DNA of 64,000 nt from Brevibacillus brevis (GTDB lineage Bacteria; Bacillota; Bacilli; Brevibacillales; Brevibacillaceae): contig NZ_CP041767.1 of NCBI RefSeq assembly GCF_022026395.1, positions 808,001 through 872,000 of the forward strand. Reading direction: 5' to 3'. Both the position numbers and the translations under genes were made by a program. This document shows, in pieces, positions 8,651-17,308 of the stretch (its first letter is position 1; every line of letters begins with the position of its first letter). The notes under the pieces are model-generated. The model had not been told where the DNA came from. It searched no databases and saw nothing but the letters and a program-made list of their open reading frames with translations.

Positions 8651-9355
8651 CTATTTCACGATTTTATACCGGATCGCCTTGGCAACTGCTTGTGTACGAT
8701 CTTCTACGCCCATTTTTTGCAAGATCCGATGGATATGCGTCTTGACGGTTCCCCCTGAGATGAGTAAGTGCTGCGCAATTTGATCGTTGCGTTTGCCGTA
8801 GGATAGCTGCTCAAGTACGTCCCGCTCTCGATCAGTCAACTGATCAAGCATGACAAGGGGTGGAAGCGAGTCACAGTCAGCATCAGAGTCAGGTTCGTGA
8901 TTCTTTTGTTGAAACTGTAGAACCTCCGCTAGAGCCTTGGCAGCTGTAGCCGTGTAAAACAGTGCCTCTCCCTGATGGGCCCTGCGAATGAGGTCCAACA
9001 TATCCTGTGAATCGGAATCCTTTAGCATATAGCCGACAGCACCAGCACGAATACCGTCTACAATGTAATCGTACGTGTCAAATGTTGTGAGGATTAAAAC
9101 TTTTATCGAAGGATGGAGTCGAGTGATTTCTCGTGTTGCATCAATTCCTGACATATTCGGCATTTGTACATCCATTAAGACTACATCAGGAATGATTTCT
9201 CCTACGATCTTCACGGCTTCTTCCCCATTGGAAGCCTCCCCGCTTACTTCCATATCCTTTTGCATACTGATGACATATCCCAATCCTTGACGGATCATCG
9301 TTTGGTCATCGACCAGGACCACACGAATGGTCTCTTTTTTGTTTTGATTTTCCAC
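8651..9355 (-). CDS. NarL/LuxR-type response regulator
   Basis: A 234-residue two-domain regulator. The receiver domain (about 10-125) has the acidic pair VVLVDDQ, phospho-acceptor VVLMDVQMP (Asp near 60) and LKDSDSQ. The output domain is a LuxR-type helix-turn-helix, LTDRERDVLEQLSYGKRNDQIAQHL with GTVKTHIHRILQKMGVEDRTQA. The GTG start has AAGGAGGAA nine bases upstream. It lies 35 bp after the kinase gene in the same operon. The regulon is unknown; the adjacent efflux genes are possible targets. Confidence 0.92.
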   Translation of the reverse strand: MENQNKKETIRVVLVDDQTMIRQGLGYVISMQKDMEVSGEASNGEEAVKIVGEIIPDVVLMDVQMPNMSGIDATREITRLHPSIKVLILTTFDTYDYIVDGIRAGAVGYMLKDSDSQDMLDLIRRAHQGEALFYTATAAKALAEVLQFQQKNHEPDSDADCDSLPPLVMLDQLTDRERDVLEQLSYGKRNDQIAQHLLISGGTVKTHIHRILQKMGVEDRTQAVAKAIRYKIVK

Positions 9356-9390
9356 GCTGGCATTCCTCCTTATATACCGCTATTTGCTTT

Positions 9391-10554
9391 TCAAAGCGGA
9401 AAGCTGATGTCAATTTGAAAGCCGTGGGGCTCTCGAATGGAATAGGAAAGGTCCCCGTTTAGTTGCTTGGTTTGTTCTGCGATACCTGTTAAACCTGCGC
9501 CCAGCTTGATTTGATGATGATTCGTCATATTCCCATTGTCCCAAATAGCCAGGAATAGATAGTTTTGCTTTTTTTCAATCGTGATGAAAATTTCTGTTGC
9601 ATCAGAATGTCGTATGGAATTGGTAATCGCTTCTTGGAGAATCCGGTAAAGCGTAATGGTCATCTGCTGAGAGAGAGGAATGTCTGGATTGGGACTGATC
9701 AGCTGCATTTTGATGTCGGTATGCTGTTGGGCTCGTGATAAGAGTATGCGCAGCGGTGTGATTCCCAGAGAAGATTTGTCTGCAGCCAATGTATGTACAG
9801 ACGAGCGTATATCATCGAGGCTTTGCTTGGATACCGTAAGCATGTCTCGGACAGCCTCCTGTGCGTCACTCGGTCCTCCTTGCAGCATGTATTTTAAAGC
9901 ATTCAATTGAACGATTAACGATGTGAGACTGTGCCCCAAGGCGTCGTGAACATCGCGGGCGATTCTGGTCCTCTCTTCGAGGACAGCGGCACGAAGTGTA
10001 TTCACAGAGGCCTCTTGAAGTTCAGAATGAGCTTCCTGGAGTTCAACATGCGCCTCTTGCAATTGTTTCAGATGCTGTTGACTCGATTCCTTTGCTTGAT
10101 TTTGAAGAGATAATCCTCGTGCGCCGATATACCATCCGATATAGGCCACGACATAGCCGATTACTTCCTCAAAAATATTGCCTTTATAAAAGTACATGTA
10201 AGAAAAGGAGCATGTGCCAAAAAAAATCGCATAGTACAATCCGCGGCGTTCAAGAATGTGAAAACCAATAAAAGCTACCAATGGCAAGGATAGACCGATC
10301 TCTTCTCCTACATATAGAACTTTTATAAATGACACAGTACCAAGAACGATAATGGCGATGTCTTTTTGAAGTGGTTTCCAATTCTTTTTGGGTCTCAGAA
10401 ACATCAGCAAGAAGCAGAAGATGATGATCAGAGAGATGATAAATGGAATGGGGGGTTCATGGATGTAAGCTGTTGGAATGAGAAAAAATGAGATCAATAC
10501 AAAAAAACAAATGAGCAGGAAACGGGAGCGTAAAGATGCAGTTGAAGCGTTCAA
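9391..10554 (-). CDS. Sensor histidine kinase, HisKA_3 (NarL-partner) type
   Basis: A 387-residue membrane kinase. About five or six hydrophobic segments fill residues 10-145, with no sizeable extracytoplasmic loop, so it probably senses within the membrane. A helical linker with repeated ELQEAH units (about 170-185) leads to the phospho-His box EERTRIARDVHDALGHSLTS. The ATP domain shows LQEAITNSIRHS, IWDNG and GAGLTGIAEQ. The start is TTG with AAAGGAGGT. Cotranscribed with the downstream response regulator. Confidence 0.92.
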   Translation of the reverse strand: MNASTASLRSRFLLICFFVLISFFLIPTAYIHEPPIPFIISLIIIFCFLLMFLRPKKNWKPLQKDIAIIVLGTVSFIKVLYVGEEIGLSLPLVAFIGFHILERRGLYYAIFFGTCSFSYMYFYKGNIFEEVIGYVVAYIGWYIGARGLSLQNQAKESSQQHLKQLQEAHVELQEAHSELQEASVNTLRAAVLEERTRIARDVHDALGHSLTSLIVQLNALKYMLQGGPSDAQEAVRDMLTVSKQSLDDIRSSVHTLAADKSSLGITPLRILLSRAQQHTDIKMQLISPNPDIPLSQQMTITLYRILQEAITNSIRHSDATEIFITIEKKQNYLFLAIWDNGNMTNHHQIKLGAGLTGIAEQTKQLNGDLSYSIREPHGFQIDISFPL

Positions 10555-10612
10555 GAAGACAACCTCCTTTCTTGGAATACGTACCCATTATAGTTTCATT
10601 TTAGCATGCGCT

Positions 10613-10649
10613 GTCGTCTATCTCCGGGTGTACGGTCTTCTATCTCTGG
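10613..10649. promoter_or_regulatory. 22-bp-spaced direct repeat upstream of the kinase operon
   Basis: Two 15-bp direct repeats, GTCGTCTATCTCCGG (10613-10627) and GTCTTCTATCTCTGG (10635-10649), match at 13 of 15 positions and are spaced exactly 22 bp, two helical turns. They lie 59-95 bp before the kinase start and upstream of the divergent MarR-like gene. The geometry suits a dimeric response regulator. Confidence 0.5.
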
Positions 10650-10782
10650 ATAGATAAAATCAAATTCCACAATTTGACTGCCCGATAGACTTCGGGGACG
10701 AATCGTATAAGTACAATTTGATCTGTGGAGGGGAACACCCCAAACGATAGTCCGAAAAATAGACAATGGGTAGGAGGCTTTT

Positions 10783-11166
10783 ATGAACGAACTGTTTCAG
10801 TTAGCGAAGATTCTACGTGAAACGAGCACCGTATTTTCCACTCTTTCCATGCAAGCATTGGATTCAAGTGATATCACCTGGCAACAAGTTCTCATTCTGG
10901 AGCAAATCGCGATCAGCCCGAAAACAATGGGAGAAATCAGCAAGGCGATTGGTCTTTCCTATAGTACGACCTCAGGCTTAATCAGTCGGTTGGAACAGAT
11001 GAACTTGGTGCGCAGATTTCGTGATAAATCGGATCGGAGAATTGTGTGGGCAGCATTGACGGACCGTGTATCAGCGAATTGGACGTGTCAAGAAGGAAGT
11101 GCTTGCACACCTGCTTCGCTGCATTCCTTGCGCGAGCTTATTTTGGAGAAAGAAATACTGAGCTGA
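10783..11166 (+). pseudogene. MarR-family regulator, C-terminus apparently frameshifted
   Basis: The first about 90 residues read as a normal MarR winged helix (EISKAIGLSYSTTSGLISRLEQ; RFRDKSDRRIVWAALTD). After position 11069 the annotated frame becomes unlike MarR and ends at 127 residues. In the next frame the DNA encodes YQRIGRVKKEVLAHLLRCIP, a typical MarR C-terminal helix. The original frame then ends plausibly in ELILEKEILS. This suggests two compensating indels, or sequencing errors. It sits 38 bp before the RND exporter and would be its local repressor if functional. The fold call is firm; functionality is doubtful. Confidence 0.7.
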
Positions 11167-11204
11167 TACGCTGAGCTCCCTACAAAAGAAGAGGTGAGAA
11201 AATT

Positions 11205-14200
11205 TTGAATATATCCGAACTGTCCATTAAACGTCCGGTCACGATGATTATGATATCCATAGCCATCTTCATTTTTGGTTTGGTTACCTTTCCTCGCTTG
11301 GCTATTGAATTGATGCCATCGCTGACTTCACCGGTCGCCGTAGTTGTTACCTCTGTTGAGGGGGCGGCTCCAGCCGAGGTAGAAAAGCTCGTTACCAAAC
11401 CGATCGAAAATGCATTAGGCACGGTTCCGAATTTAGACAAGGTCACATCAACCTCTGTGAACGGCTCCTCCTCGGTCATCCTCCATTTCAAGTGGGGAAC
11501 CGACATGGATCAAGCGACACTGAATATGCGAGATAAAGTAGATTTGGTCCGAGGGAGCTTGCCTGAATCAGCTGGTTCACCAAGAGTTTTGAAATTTGAT
11601 CCGACAAGCCAACCGATCATTGATCTGGCTGTAACTGGCGATCAAGATGTCAACAAACTGAAAAAAATCGCGGATGATGTAATTAAGGCCCGCTTGGAAC
11701 GAATTAACGGTGTTGCTTCTGTCACTGTCACCGGTGGGCAAGAGCGAATTGTCGATATCATCGTGGACCCAGCCAAACTAGCCGCCTATGGATTGACATT
11801 GGATCAAATAAAGGCAGCACTTGAAAACAGCAATGTATCCGGATCAGCTGGTGCGATACGGGAAGGTGACGCAAAAACCAGTATTCGCGTGCAAGGAGAA
11901 TTCACCAATGTGGACACCATTGCACTCACGCCGATCTCTGTCGGTGGGAGCTTCATCCGACTGAGTGATATTGCCAACGTAACAGACACCATCAAAGAAG
12001 TGACCAATCTGAGCTACATTGATGGAAAGCCAAGCTTGGGAATTTCCGTGATGAAAGGCACAGGTGGCAATACGATCAAAATCGCAAAAGACGTAAAGGC
12101 TGAGCTGGAGAAGATTAATAGCACGCTTCCAGCAAATGTAGAAACAAGTATCGTTCTCGATACCTCTACCTATATCCAGAGTTCCGTTAACAACACGATA
12201 GTACATGCTCTTGCAGGTGGTGCCATTGGCGTACTCATGCTGTTCTTCTTCTTGGGCAGTCTGTCGTCTATGCTCATTGCGGTCATTGTCCTGCCTGTAT
12301 CGATCATATCAACCTTCCTCTTGATGTATATGACAGGTCAAACAATCAACTTGATTTCCTTGGCAGGTCTCACGCTCGGATTGGGATCATTAGTGGACTT
12401 CGCGGTTGTTATGCTGGAGAACATTTTCCGTCAGCGGGAACAAGGTAAGGGCATGATGGAAGCGGCATTGGTCGGTTCCAAAGAGGTAGGAACCGCGGTA
12501 ATGGCATCGGCATTGGCACAAATTTGCGTCTTCTTACCGATTGCGCTGACAGAGGGGATTGTTGCTGAGCTTTTCGCACCGTTAGCGTTGACGGTCGTTT
12601 TCTCACACATCGCAGCACTTGTTTTCACTTTCTTGCTGGTTCCGATGATGAGTGCTCGGATGTTAAAAACGGTACCGGAGCATACGAATCACGAAAACTA
12701 TCGCGGCTTCAATCCAATAATCTGGTTTAATATCGGATTCCATAAAGTGGAGAAGGGTTATCAAAGGTTGCTCAAATGGGCATTGGGTCATCGGAAAACG
12801 GTGATCGGATCTGCTTTTGCCATGTTGATTGGCTCATTGATGTTAGTTCCCTCTCTCGGAGCAGGTTTTTTCCCAGATATGGACCAAGGGTTAATCCAGG
12901 TAGAGATCAAGTTGCCAAAGGGTACTGTCTTGACGGAAACAGAAAAAGTAATGAAGCAAGTAGAAGAAGTGGTCAATCAAGTGCCAGAAAAGAAATTGGT
13001 CAAGTCCTCTGTCGGGGGTAGCGACGGTATTTCAGAGAGCGGTGCATCTACTTCTCATAACGCAACGATCGAACTTCACGTAGGAGAGATTTCTACGAGA
13101 CAGCGATCGACAGAGGAAATTGCTGTGGGCCTGCAAGAGCAAGTCAAGCATATTGCAGGTGCAGATATCAAGGTGAAATCCCTTTCCGGTGGTATGGGGG
13201 GCGGAGCAGCCATCTCGATTGAAATTCGCGGAGATGATCTGGACGTCTTAACGGAACTGAGTGAGATTGTGAAAGGAGAAATAGCCAAGGTACCGGGAAC
13301 GATCAACGTATCTACCAGTGTTCAGGAAATGAGTCAGGAGTTCGATGTGAAGGTCAATACAGAGAAGGCGAGCTTGTACGGAGTGACAACAAATGAAATC
13401 CTTTCTGCTGTGCGAACTTCTTTCCAAGGTCAAACGGTTACCCAGTATCGTACGGGCGAAGATGAAATTGATATCAATCTCAAACTGCCAGAACATTATA
13501 AGGAAGATATCAATTACTTGAAGAATCTGCGCATTTCCACGCCAACAGGCGCTCAAATCAGCCTCACTTCCGTGGCGACCATTAGCAAAGTCGATGTACC
13601 ACCATCGATTGAGCGCAAAAACATGACGCGCGAAGTGACAGTCACAAGCGATTTGATTGGGGATAACCTGCAAGCGGCCGCGACGGAAGTTACGAATATC
13701 ATCAATAAGTTGAATGTTCCAGACGGATATACCATCGAAATGGGCGGGCAGAGCGAGGATATGGGAAATTCTTTTGTGAATCTGGGTCTTGCGATTATCT
13801 TGTCTGTCGTGCTTGTGTACATGGTCATGGCTGCTCAGTTTGAATCGCTTTTCAGTCCATTTATTATCATGTTCTCGGTTCCTCCGAGCCTTACTGGGGT
13901 TATACTGGGGCTTTTGTTTACAGGCACGCCTATTACCGTATCTGTTTTGATCGGGTACATTTTGCTGATCGGTCTGGTTGTGAACAATGCGATTGTGCTA
14001 ATCGATTTGATCAATCAGTTGCGTGCAAAAGGTTGGGAGCTACATGAAGCGATTTTACATGCAGGACCTGCTCGTCTGCGCCCAATTTTGATGACAACTC
14101 TCACAACCATTATGGCCATTGCTCCTCTATCGGTTGCTGCTGGGTCTGGTTTGGAACTGCAAGCGCCAATGGCTACTACCGTCATGTATGGTTTGATTTT

Positions 14201-14336
14201 CTCCACCATGATCACACTCGTACTCGTACCTGTGGTTACCGTATGGTTTGATGAGATGGGACAAAAGAGACGCAACAAACGCAAGCAAAAGCAGGAAAAG
14301 AAAAGCCTTACCACTTTGGAATCGACAAATGCATGA
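11205..14336 (+). CDS. RND-family efflux pump, AcrB/SwrC-like
   Basis: A 1043-residue inner-membrane transporter with the internal duplication of RND pumps: one N-terminal membrane helix, a long outer loop, a six-helix block near 335-530, a second loop, and a second six-helix block near 855-1020. The first repeat opens with IKRPVTMIMISIAIFIFGL. The TM4 site reads LVDFAVVMLENI, with one Asp where AcrB has two, and TM10 reads VVNNAIVLID without the AcrB Lys. The TTG start has GAGGTGAG. It is followed by its adaptor gene, overlapping by codon frame extension only. B. subtilis SwrC is the nearest known Gram-positive type. The substrate is unknown. Confidence 0.92.
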   Translation: MNISELSIKRPVTMIMISIAIFIFGLVTFPRLAIELMPSLTSPVAVVVTSVEGAAPAEVEKLVTKPIENALGTVPNLDKVTSTSVNGSSSVILHFKWGTDMDQATLNMRDKVDLVRGSLPESAGSPRVLKFDPTSQPIIDLAVTGDQDVNKLKKIADDVIKARLERINGVASVTVTGGQERIVDIIVDPAKLAAYGLTLDQIKAALENSNVSGSAGAIREGDAKTSIRVQGEFTNVDTIALTPISVGGSFIRLSDIANVTDTIKEVTNLSYIDGKPSLGISVMKGTGGNTIKIAKDVKAELEKINSTLPANVETSIVLDTSTYIQSSVNNTIVHALAGGAIGVLMLFFFLGSLSSMLIAVIVLPVSIISTFLLMYMTGQTINLISLAGLTLGLGSLVDFAVVMLENIFRQREQGKGMMEAALVGSKEVGTAVMASALAQICVFLPIALTEGIVAELFAPLALTVVFSHIAALVFTFLLVPMMSARMLKTVPEHTNHENYRGFNPIIWFNIGFHKVEKGYQRLLKWALGHRKTVIGSAFAMLIGSLMLVPSLGAGFFPDMDQGLIQVEIKLPKGTVLTETEKVMKQVEEVVNQVPEKKLVKSSVGGSDGISESGASTSHNATIELHVGEISTRQRSTEEIAVGLQEQVKHIAGADIKVKSLSGGMGGGAAISIEIRGDDLDVLTELSEIVKGEIAKVPGTINVSTSVQEMSQEFDVKVNTEKASLYGVTTNEILSAVRTSFQGQTVTQYRTGEDEIDINLKLPEHYKEDINYLKNLRISTPTGAQISLTSVATISKVDVPPSIERKNMTREVTVTSDLIGDNLQAAATEVTNIINKLNVPDGYTIEMGGQSEDMGNSFVNLGLAIILSVVLVYMVMAAQFESLFSPFIIMFSVPPSLTGVILGLLFTGTPITVSVLIGYILLIGLVVNNAIVLIDLINQLRAKGWELHEAILHAGPARLRPILMTTLTTIMAIAPLSVAAGSGLELQAPMATTVMYGLIFSTMITLVLVPVVTVWFDEMGQKRRNKRKQKQEKKSLTTLESTNA

Positions 14337-14356
14337 GAAAAGAGGAGGAACCATTC

Positions 14357-15586
14357 ATGATCATAAATAAAAGAATCGCGATTGTGGCGCTACTTTCCCT
14401 TACCTTGATCACAGGCTGCGCAAGTCAGGAAGAGGCCGCGACGACTGCTGCCCCACCAGCAGAAACGGTTACCCCTGTACAGGTTGCAACGGTGGCACAA
14501 GGCATGGTCACTTCTGAGGCTGGACTCACTGCAAAATTGGCACCGAGTGAGGAAGTCCAAATGTCACCAAAAACCGGTGGGAAAATTGCGTCTCTGCCCG
14601 TAAAGCTGGGTCAGCCCGTAACAAAAGGACAATTATTGTTTACACTCGATACGAATGAGCTCTCTAACAGCGTAAGAGAACAAGAAGCAGCTCTCCGTGT
14701 GGCAAAAGCGAACTTAACTCAAGCAGGCAGTACTTCTAACCAAAGCTTGGTGGAAGCACAAAATGATTTGACGGAAGCAGAGCGAGCGCTTGCTGACGCC
14801 AAACTGAATCAACAACGTAATCAGAAGCTGCTCGCAGAGGGAGCGATTGCTACTGAGAAAATGGAAGAGGCTAATACAACGCTCACAAAAGCCCAAATTT
14901 CCTATGATAATGCAAAGCAGAAGCTGCAAAGCGCGAAACAAAAAACGGGTGTGCAAGTATCGGCGGCAAGTGTAACGGAGTCCGAGGTCAGACTGCAAAA
15001 CGCTCGTGAGCAATTGGCAAATGCAAAGGTTGTCTCCCCCATCGACGGATTCGTCGCAAGCGTGACTGGGGCAGTGGGACAGATGACAGGCCAGCAACCT
15101 ATTGTGACCGTCGTCAAAACGAATCCACTTGTGGTCAAAGCGAATTTGTCCGAAGCAGATGTGACGAAAGTAAAAGTAGGAGCAGTCGTCAAAGTAAACG
15201 TGCAGTCTACAGGCAAAACGATTGATGCAAATGTAACGGCGATTAGTCCTGTCATGGATTCGCAGCTCAAGGCCTATCCAGTAGAAATCACGATCCCGAA
15301 TGCTTCCAATGAATTGAAGTCCGATATGGTCGTGAATGTTACCTTCCCGCAAAGCTCAGAAGGAGCGAAGTCACTGGTCATTCCTCGCAAGGCCGTATTT
15401 GAGCGTGAAGGCAGACAATACGTGTTCAAGCTGGAAGGGGAAGCAGCCAAGCAAGTGGAAGTGTCGACGGGCAACTCGACAAGCGAGTTGATTGAAGTAG
15501 TATCCGGCCTAGCGAATGGAGATAAAGTCGTGGTAAAAGGTCAGACGCTGCTTGTGGATGGCGGAAAGGTGAGTATTCAGGAGTAG
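14357..15586 (+). CDS. RND adaptor lipoprotein (membrane fusion protein, HlyD/AcrA family)
   Basis: About 409 residues with a lipoprotein signal (lipobox LITGC near residue 20). A barrel-sandwich/lipoyl half-motif SPKTGGKIASLPVKLGQPV (about 66-84) is followed by an alpha-helical hairpin (about 95-220, coiled-coil-like) and the second half-motif VVSPIDGFVASV. Beta-barrel domains follow. Starting at ATG 14357 uses GAGGAGG at good spacing; the frame extends back to 14333 and overlaps the pump gene. It should couple the pump to export across the wall. The order pump-then-adaptor is reversed relative to many Gram-negative operons. Confidence 0.9.
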   Translation: MIINKRIAIVALLSLTLITGCASQEEAATTAAPPAETVTPVQVATVAQGMVTSEAGLTAKLAPSEEVQMSPKTGGKIASLPVKLGQPVTKGQLLFTLDTNELSNSVREQEAALRVAKANLTQAGSTSNQSLVEAQNDLTEAERALADAKLNQQRNQKLLAEGAIATEKMEEANTTLTKAQISYDNAKQKLQSAKQKTGVQVSAASVTESEVRLQNAREQLANAKVVSPIDGFVASVTGAVGQMTGQQPIVTVVKTNPLVVKANLSEADVTKVKVGAVVKVNVQSTGKTIDANVTAISPVMDSQLKAYPVEITIPNASNELKSDMVVNVTFPQSSEGAKSLVIPRKAVFEREGRQYVFKLEGEAAKQVEVSTGNSTSELIEVVSGLANGDKVVVKGQTLLVDGGKVSIQE

Positions 15587-15603
15587 TTAATAGGAAAGAA
15601 AAA

Positions 15604-15623
15604 GGGGCGGAGCAGATCCGCCT
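15604..15623 (+). repeat. Left copy of a 20-bp direct repeat flanking the IS (terminator stem)
   Basis: GGGGCGGAGCAGATCCGCCT is identical to 17176-17195 on the other side of the IS. It contains the hairpin GGCGGA/TCCGCC but here lacks the T-tract, because the IS end follows directly. Confidence 0.85.
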
Positions 15624-17175
15624 CAGGCTGTCGAGAAAGTCGACAGCCATTTTTGTTTCACTTAATTTTAAAGCGACACCGCGTTAATTTGTTATAATTC
15701 TTATAATTACATTTAACAGTAGGTGATAATTGTGCTTTCCTCCAATGATAAAAATCCGCAAATGCATTACGAATTTGTGTGCCTCGATGAATTGGTCCCA
15801 GAGGACCATTTATTAAGGGTCATCCAAAAACATATAGATTTCTCTTTCATCCGAGAAAAAGTACGTCAATATTATTGCGAGGATAACGGTAGACCTTCCA
15901 TTGATCCTATTGTTTTATTTAAAATGATTTTCATTGGATACCTTTACGGTATCCGCTCAGAGAGGCAGCTCGAAAAAGAAATCCAGACTAATATCGCCTA
16001 CCGTTGGTTTCTTGGCCTTTCTTTAACAGATCGAGTTCCAGATCACACAACAATCAGTTGGAATCGTCGAACCCGTTTTAAAAATACAAATGTTTTTCAG
16101 GAGATTTTTGATGAAATTGTGCGTTTGGCGATTCAGCATCGAATGGTCGCTGGACGTGTATTGATAAGTGATTCCACGCATCTTAAAGCAAATGCGAATA
16201 AACGAAAATTTAAGAAGCATGTCATCGAGAAAACGAGTCGTGCCTATCTCAAAGATTTAGAGGCAGCAATTAATGAAGACCGCGAAGTACATGGAAAAAA
16301 GGATTAAAGCCTAGAGAGGGTGTGAAGGAAGAAAAGGAAATCAAGGTGAGTACTACTGATCCAGAAAGTGGCTACATGGTTCGAGACAGCAAGCCCGAAG
16401 GCTTTTTCTATCTCGATCACCGGACCGTCGATCATAAGTACAATATTATTACCGATGTCCATGTCACTGCTGGCAATGTCCATGATTCCGTTCCTTACAT
16501 AGATAGGCTGAATCTCCAAATCGAGAAGTTTGGGTTTAAGGATACAATTGAAGCAATTGCATTAGATGCTGGTTACTTAACTACTCCAATCTGCAAGGCA
16601 CTTCACGATATAAATGTATTTGCTGTCATCGGTCATCGTGCCTTTACACCTGTTAAAGGCCTTTTTGCTAAATGGCGTTTTAAATATGCTCTGGAGTCCG
16701 ATGTGTACATATGCCCTCAAAAACATAAGCTTACTTATTCGACTACTGATCGAAACGGATACAGGATGTATAAGTCCAATAAAGAAATTTGTAAAACTTG
16801 TCCAAGGCTTACTGAGTGTACCCGATCTAAAAATCACCAAAAGGTGATAAGCAGGCACGTTTGGGAAGAGAGTAAGGAATGGGTTCGACAGAACCGTTTA
16901 AGTAAATCAGGGAAATATTTGTATAGATTAAGATACCAAACCATAGAGCGAAGCTTTGCAGATGCTAAAGAACTGCATGGGCTTCGCTATTGTAGGTTAC
17001 GCGGACGTGAAAATGTCCAAGAGCAGGTATTGATGACAGCAACAGTTCAAAACATTAAAAAGATAGCACTACACCTAGCGAAAGCAAGTTAGGTGCAGGC
17101 TATCCTCTTTTTCAGCACTTCGTGCTGGAACAATACCAAAAAGAAATCCCCAAAATGGGGGTTTCTCTTCAGTCT
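15624..17175 (+). mobile_element. IS1182-family-like insertion sequence (about 1.55 kb)
   Basis: The boundaries are set by the 20-bp direct repeats outside and imperfect terminal inverted repeats inside. The left end, from 15625, is AGGCTGTCGAGAAA. The right end read inward from 17175 is AGACTGAAGAGAAA; 11 of 14 match. A perfect hairpin (GGCTGTCGA/TCGACAGCC, 15626-15648) followed by ATTTTT sits at the left end and may block read-through into the transposase. One transposase gene, frame-broken, fills the element. The composition is more AT-rich than its neighbours. Family assignment rests on the transposase. Confidence 0.88.
15732..17092 (+). pseudogene. IS1182-type DDE transposase with a -1 frame break
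   Basis: Two open segments (to 16307 in one frame, then through to 17092 in the -1 frame) encode contiguous parts of one about 450-residue transposase. Catalytic acids are visible: ISDSTHLKANAN, ALDAGYLTTP and the RYQTIERSFADAKELHGLRYCR region that carries the Glu; a Cys-rich CPQKH...CKTCPRLTEC block lies between. The break is at A_AAA_AAG (16295-16301). Restoring one A, or slipping back one base, joins HGKKGLKPREGVKEEK in frame. GTG at 15732 with AGTAGGTGA is the probable start. It is either a dead transposase or one expressed by programmed slippage. Confidence 0.9.
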
Positions 17176-17201
17176 GGGGCGGAGCAGATCCGCCTTTTTT
17201 T
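17176..17201 (+). terminator. Right copy of the duplicated terminator, with its T-tract
   Basis: The 20-bp repeat (17176-17195) with stem GGCGGA/TCCGCC is followed by seven T. Together with the left copy it shows that the IS landed inside the terminator that originally closed the RND operon. Confidence 0.85.
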
Positions 17202-17308
17202 GTTATGAAATGGAAAGAAAATCTACTCTACCAAAAATGCCAAACAGAGTATAATTTTAGCTATGATTAATTTCGACATCAAAGAAATGAAGGGATAAGG
17301 AGTCATAC

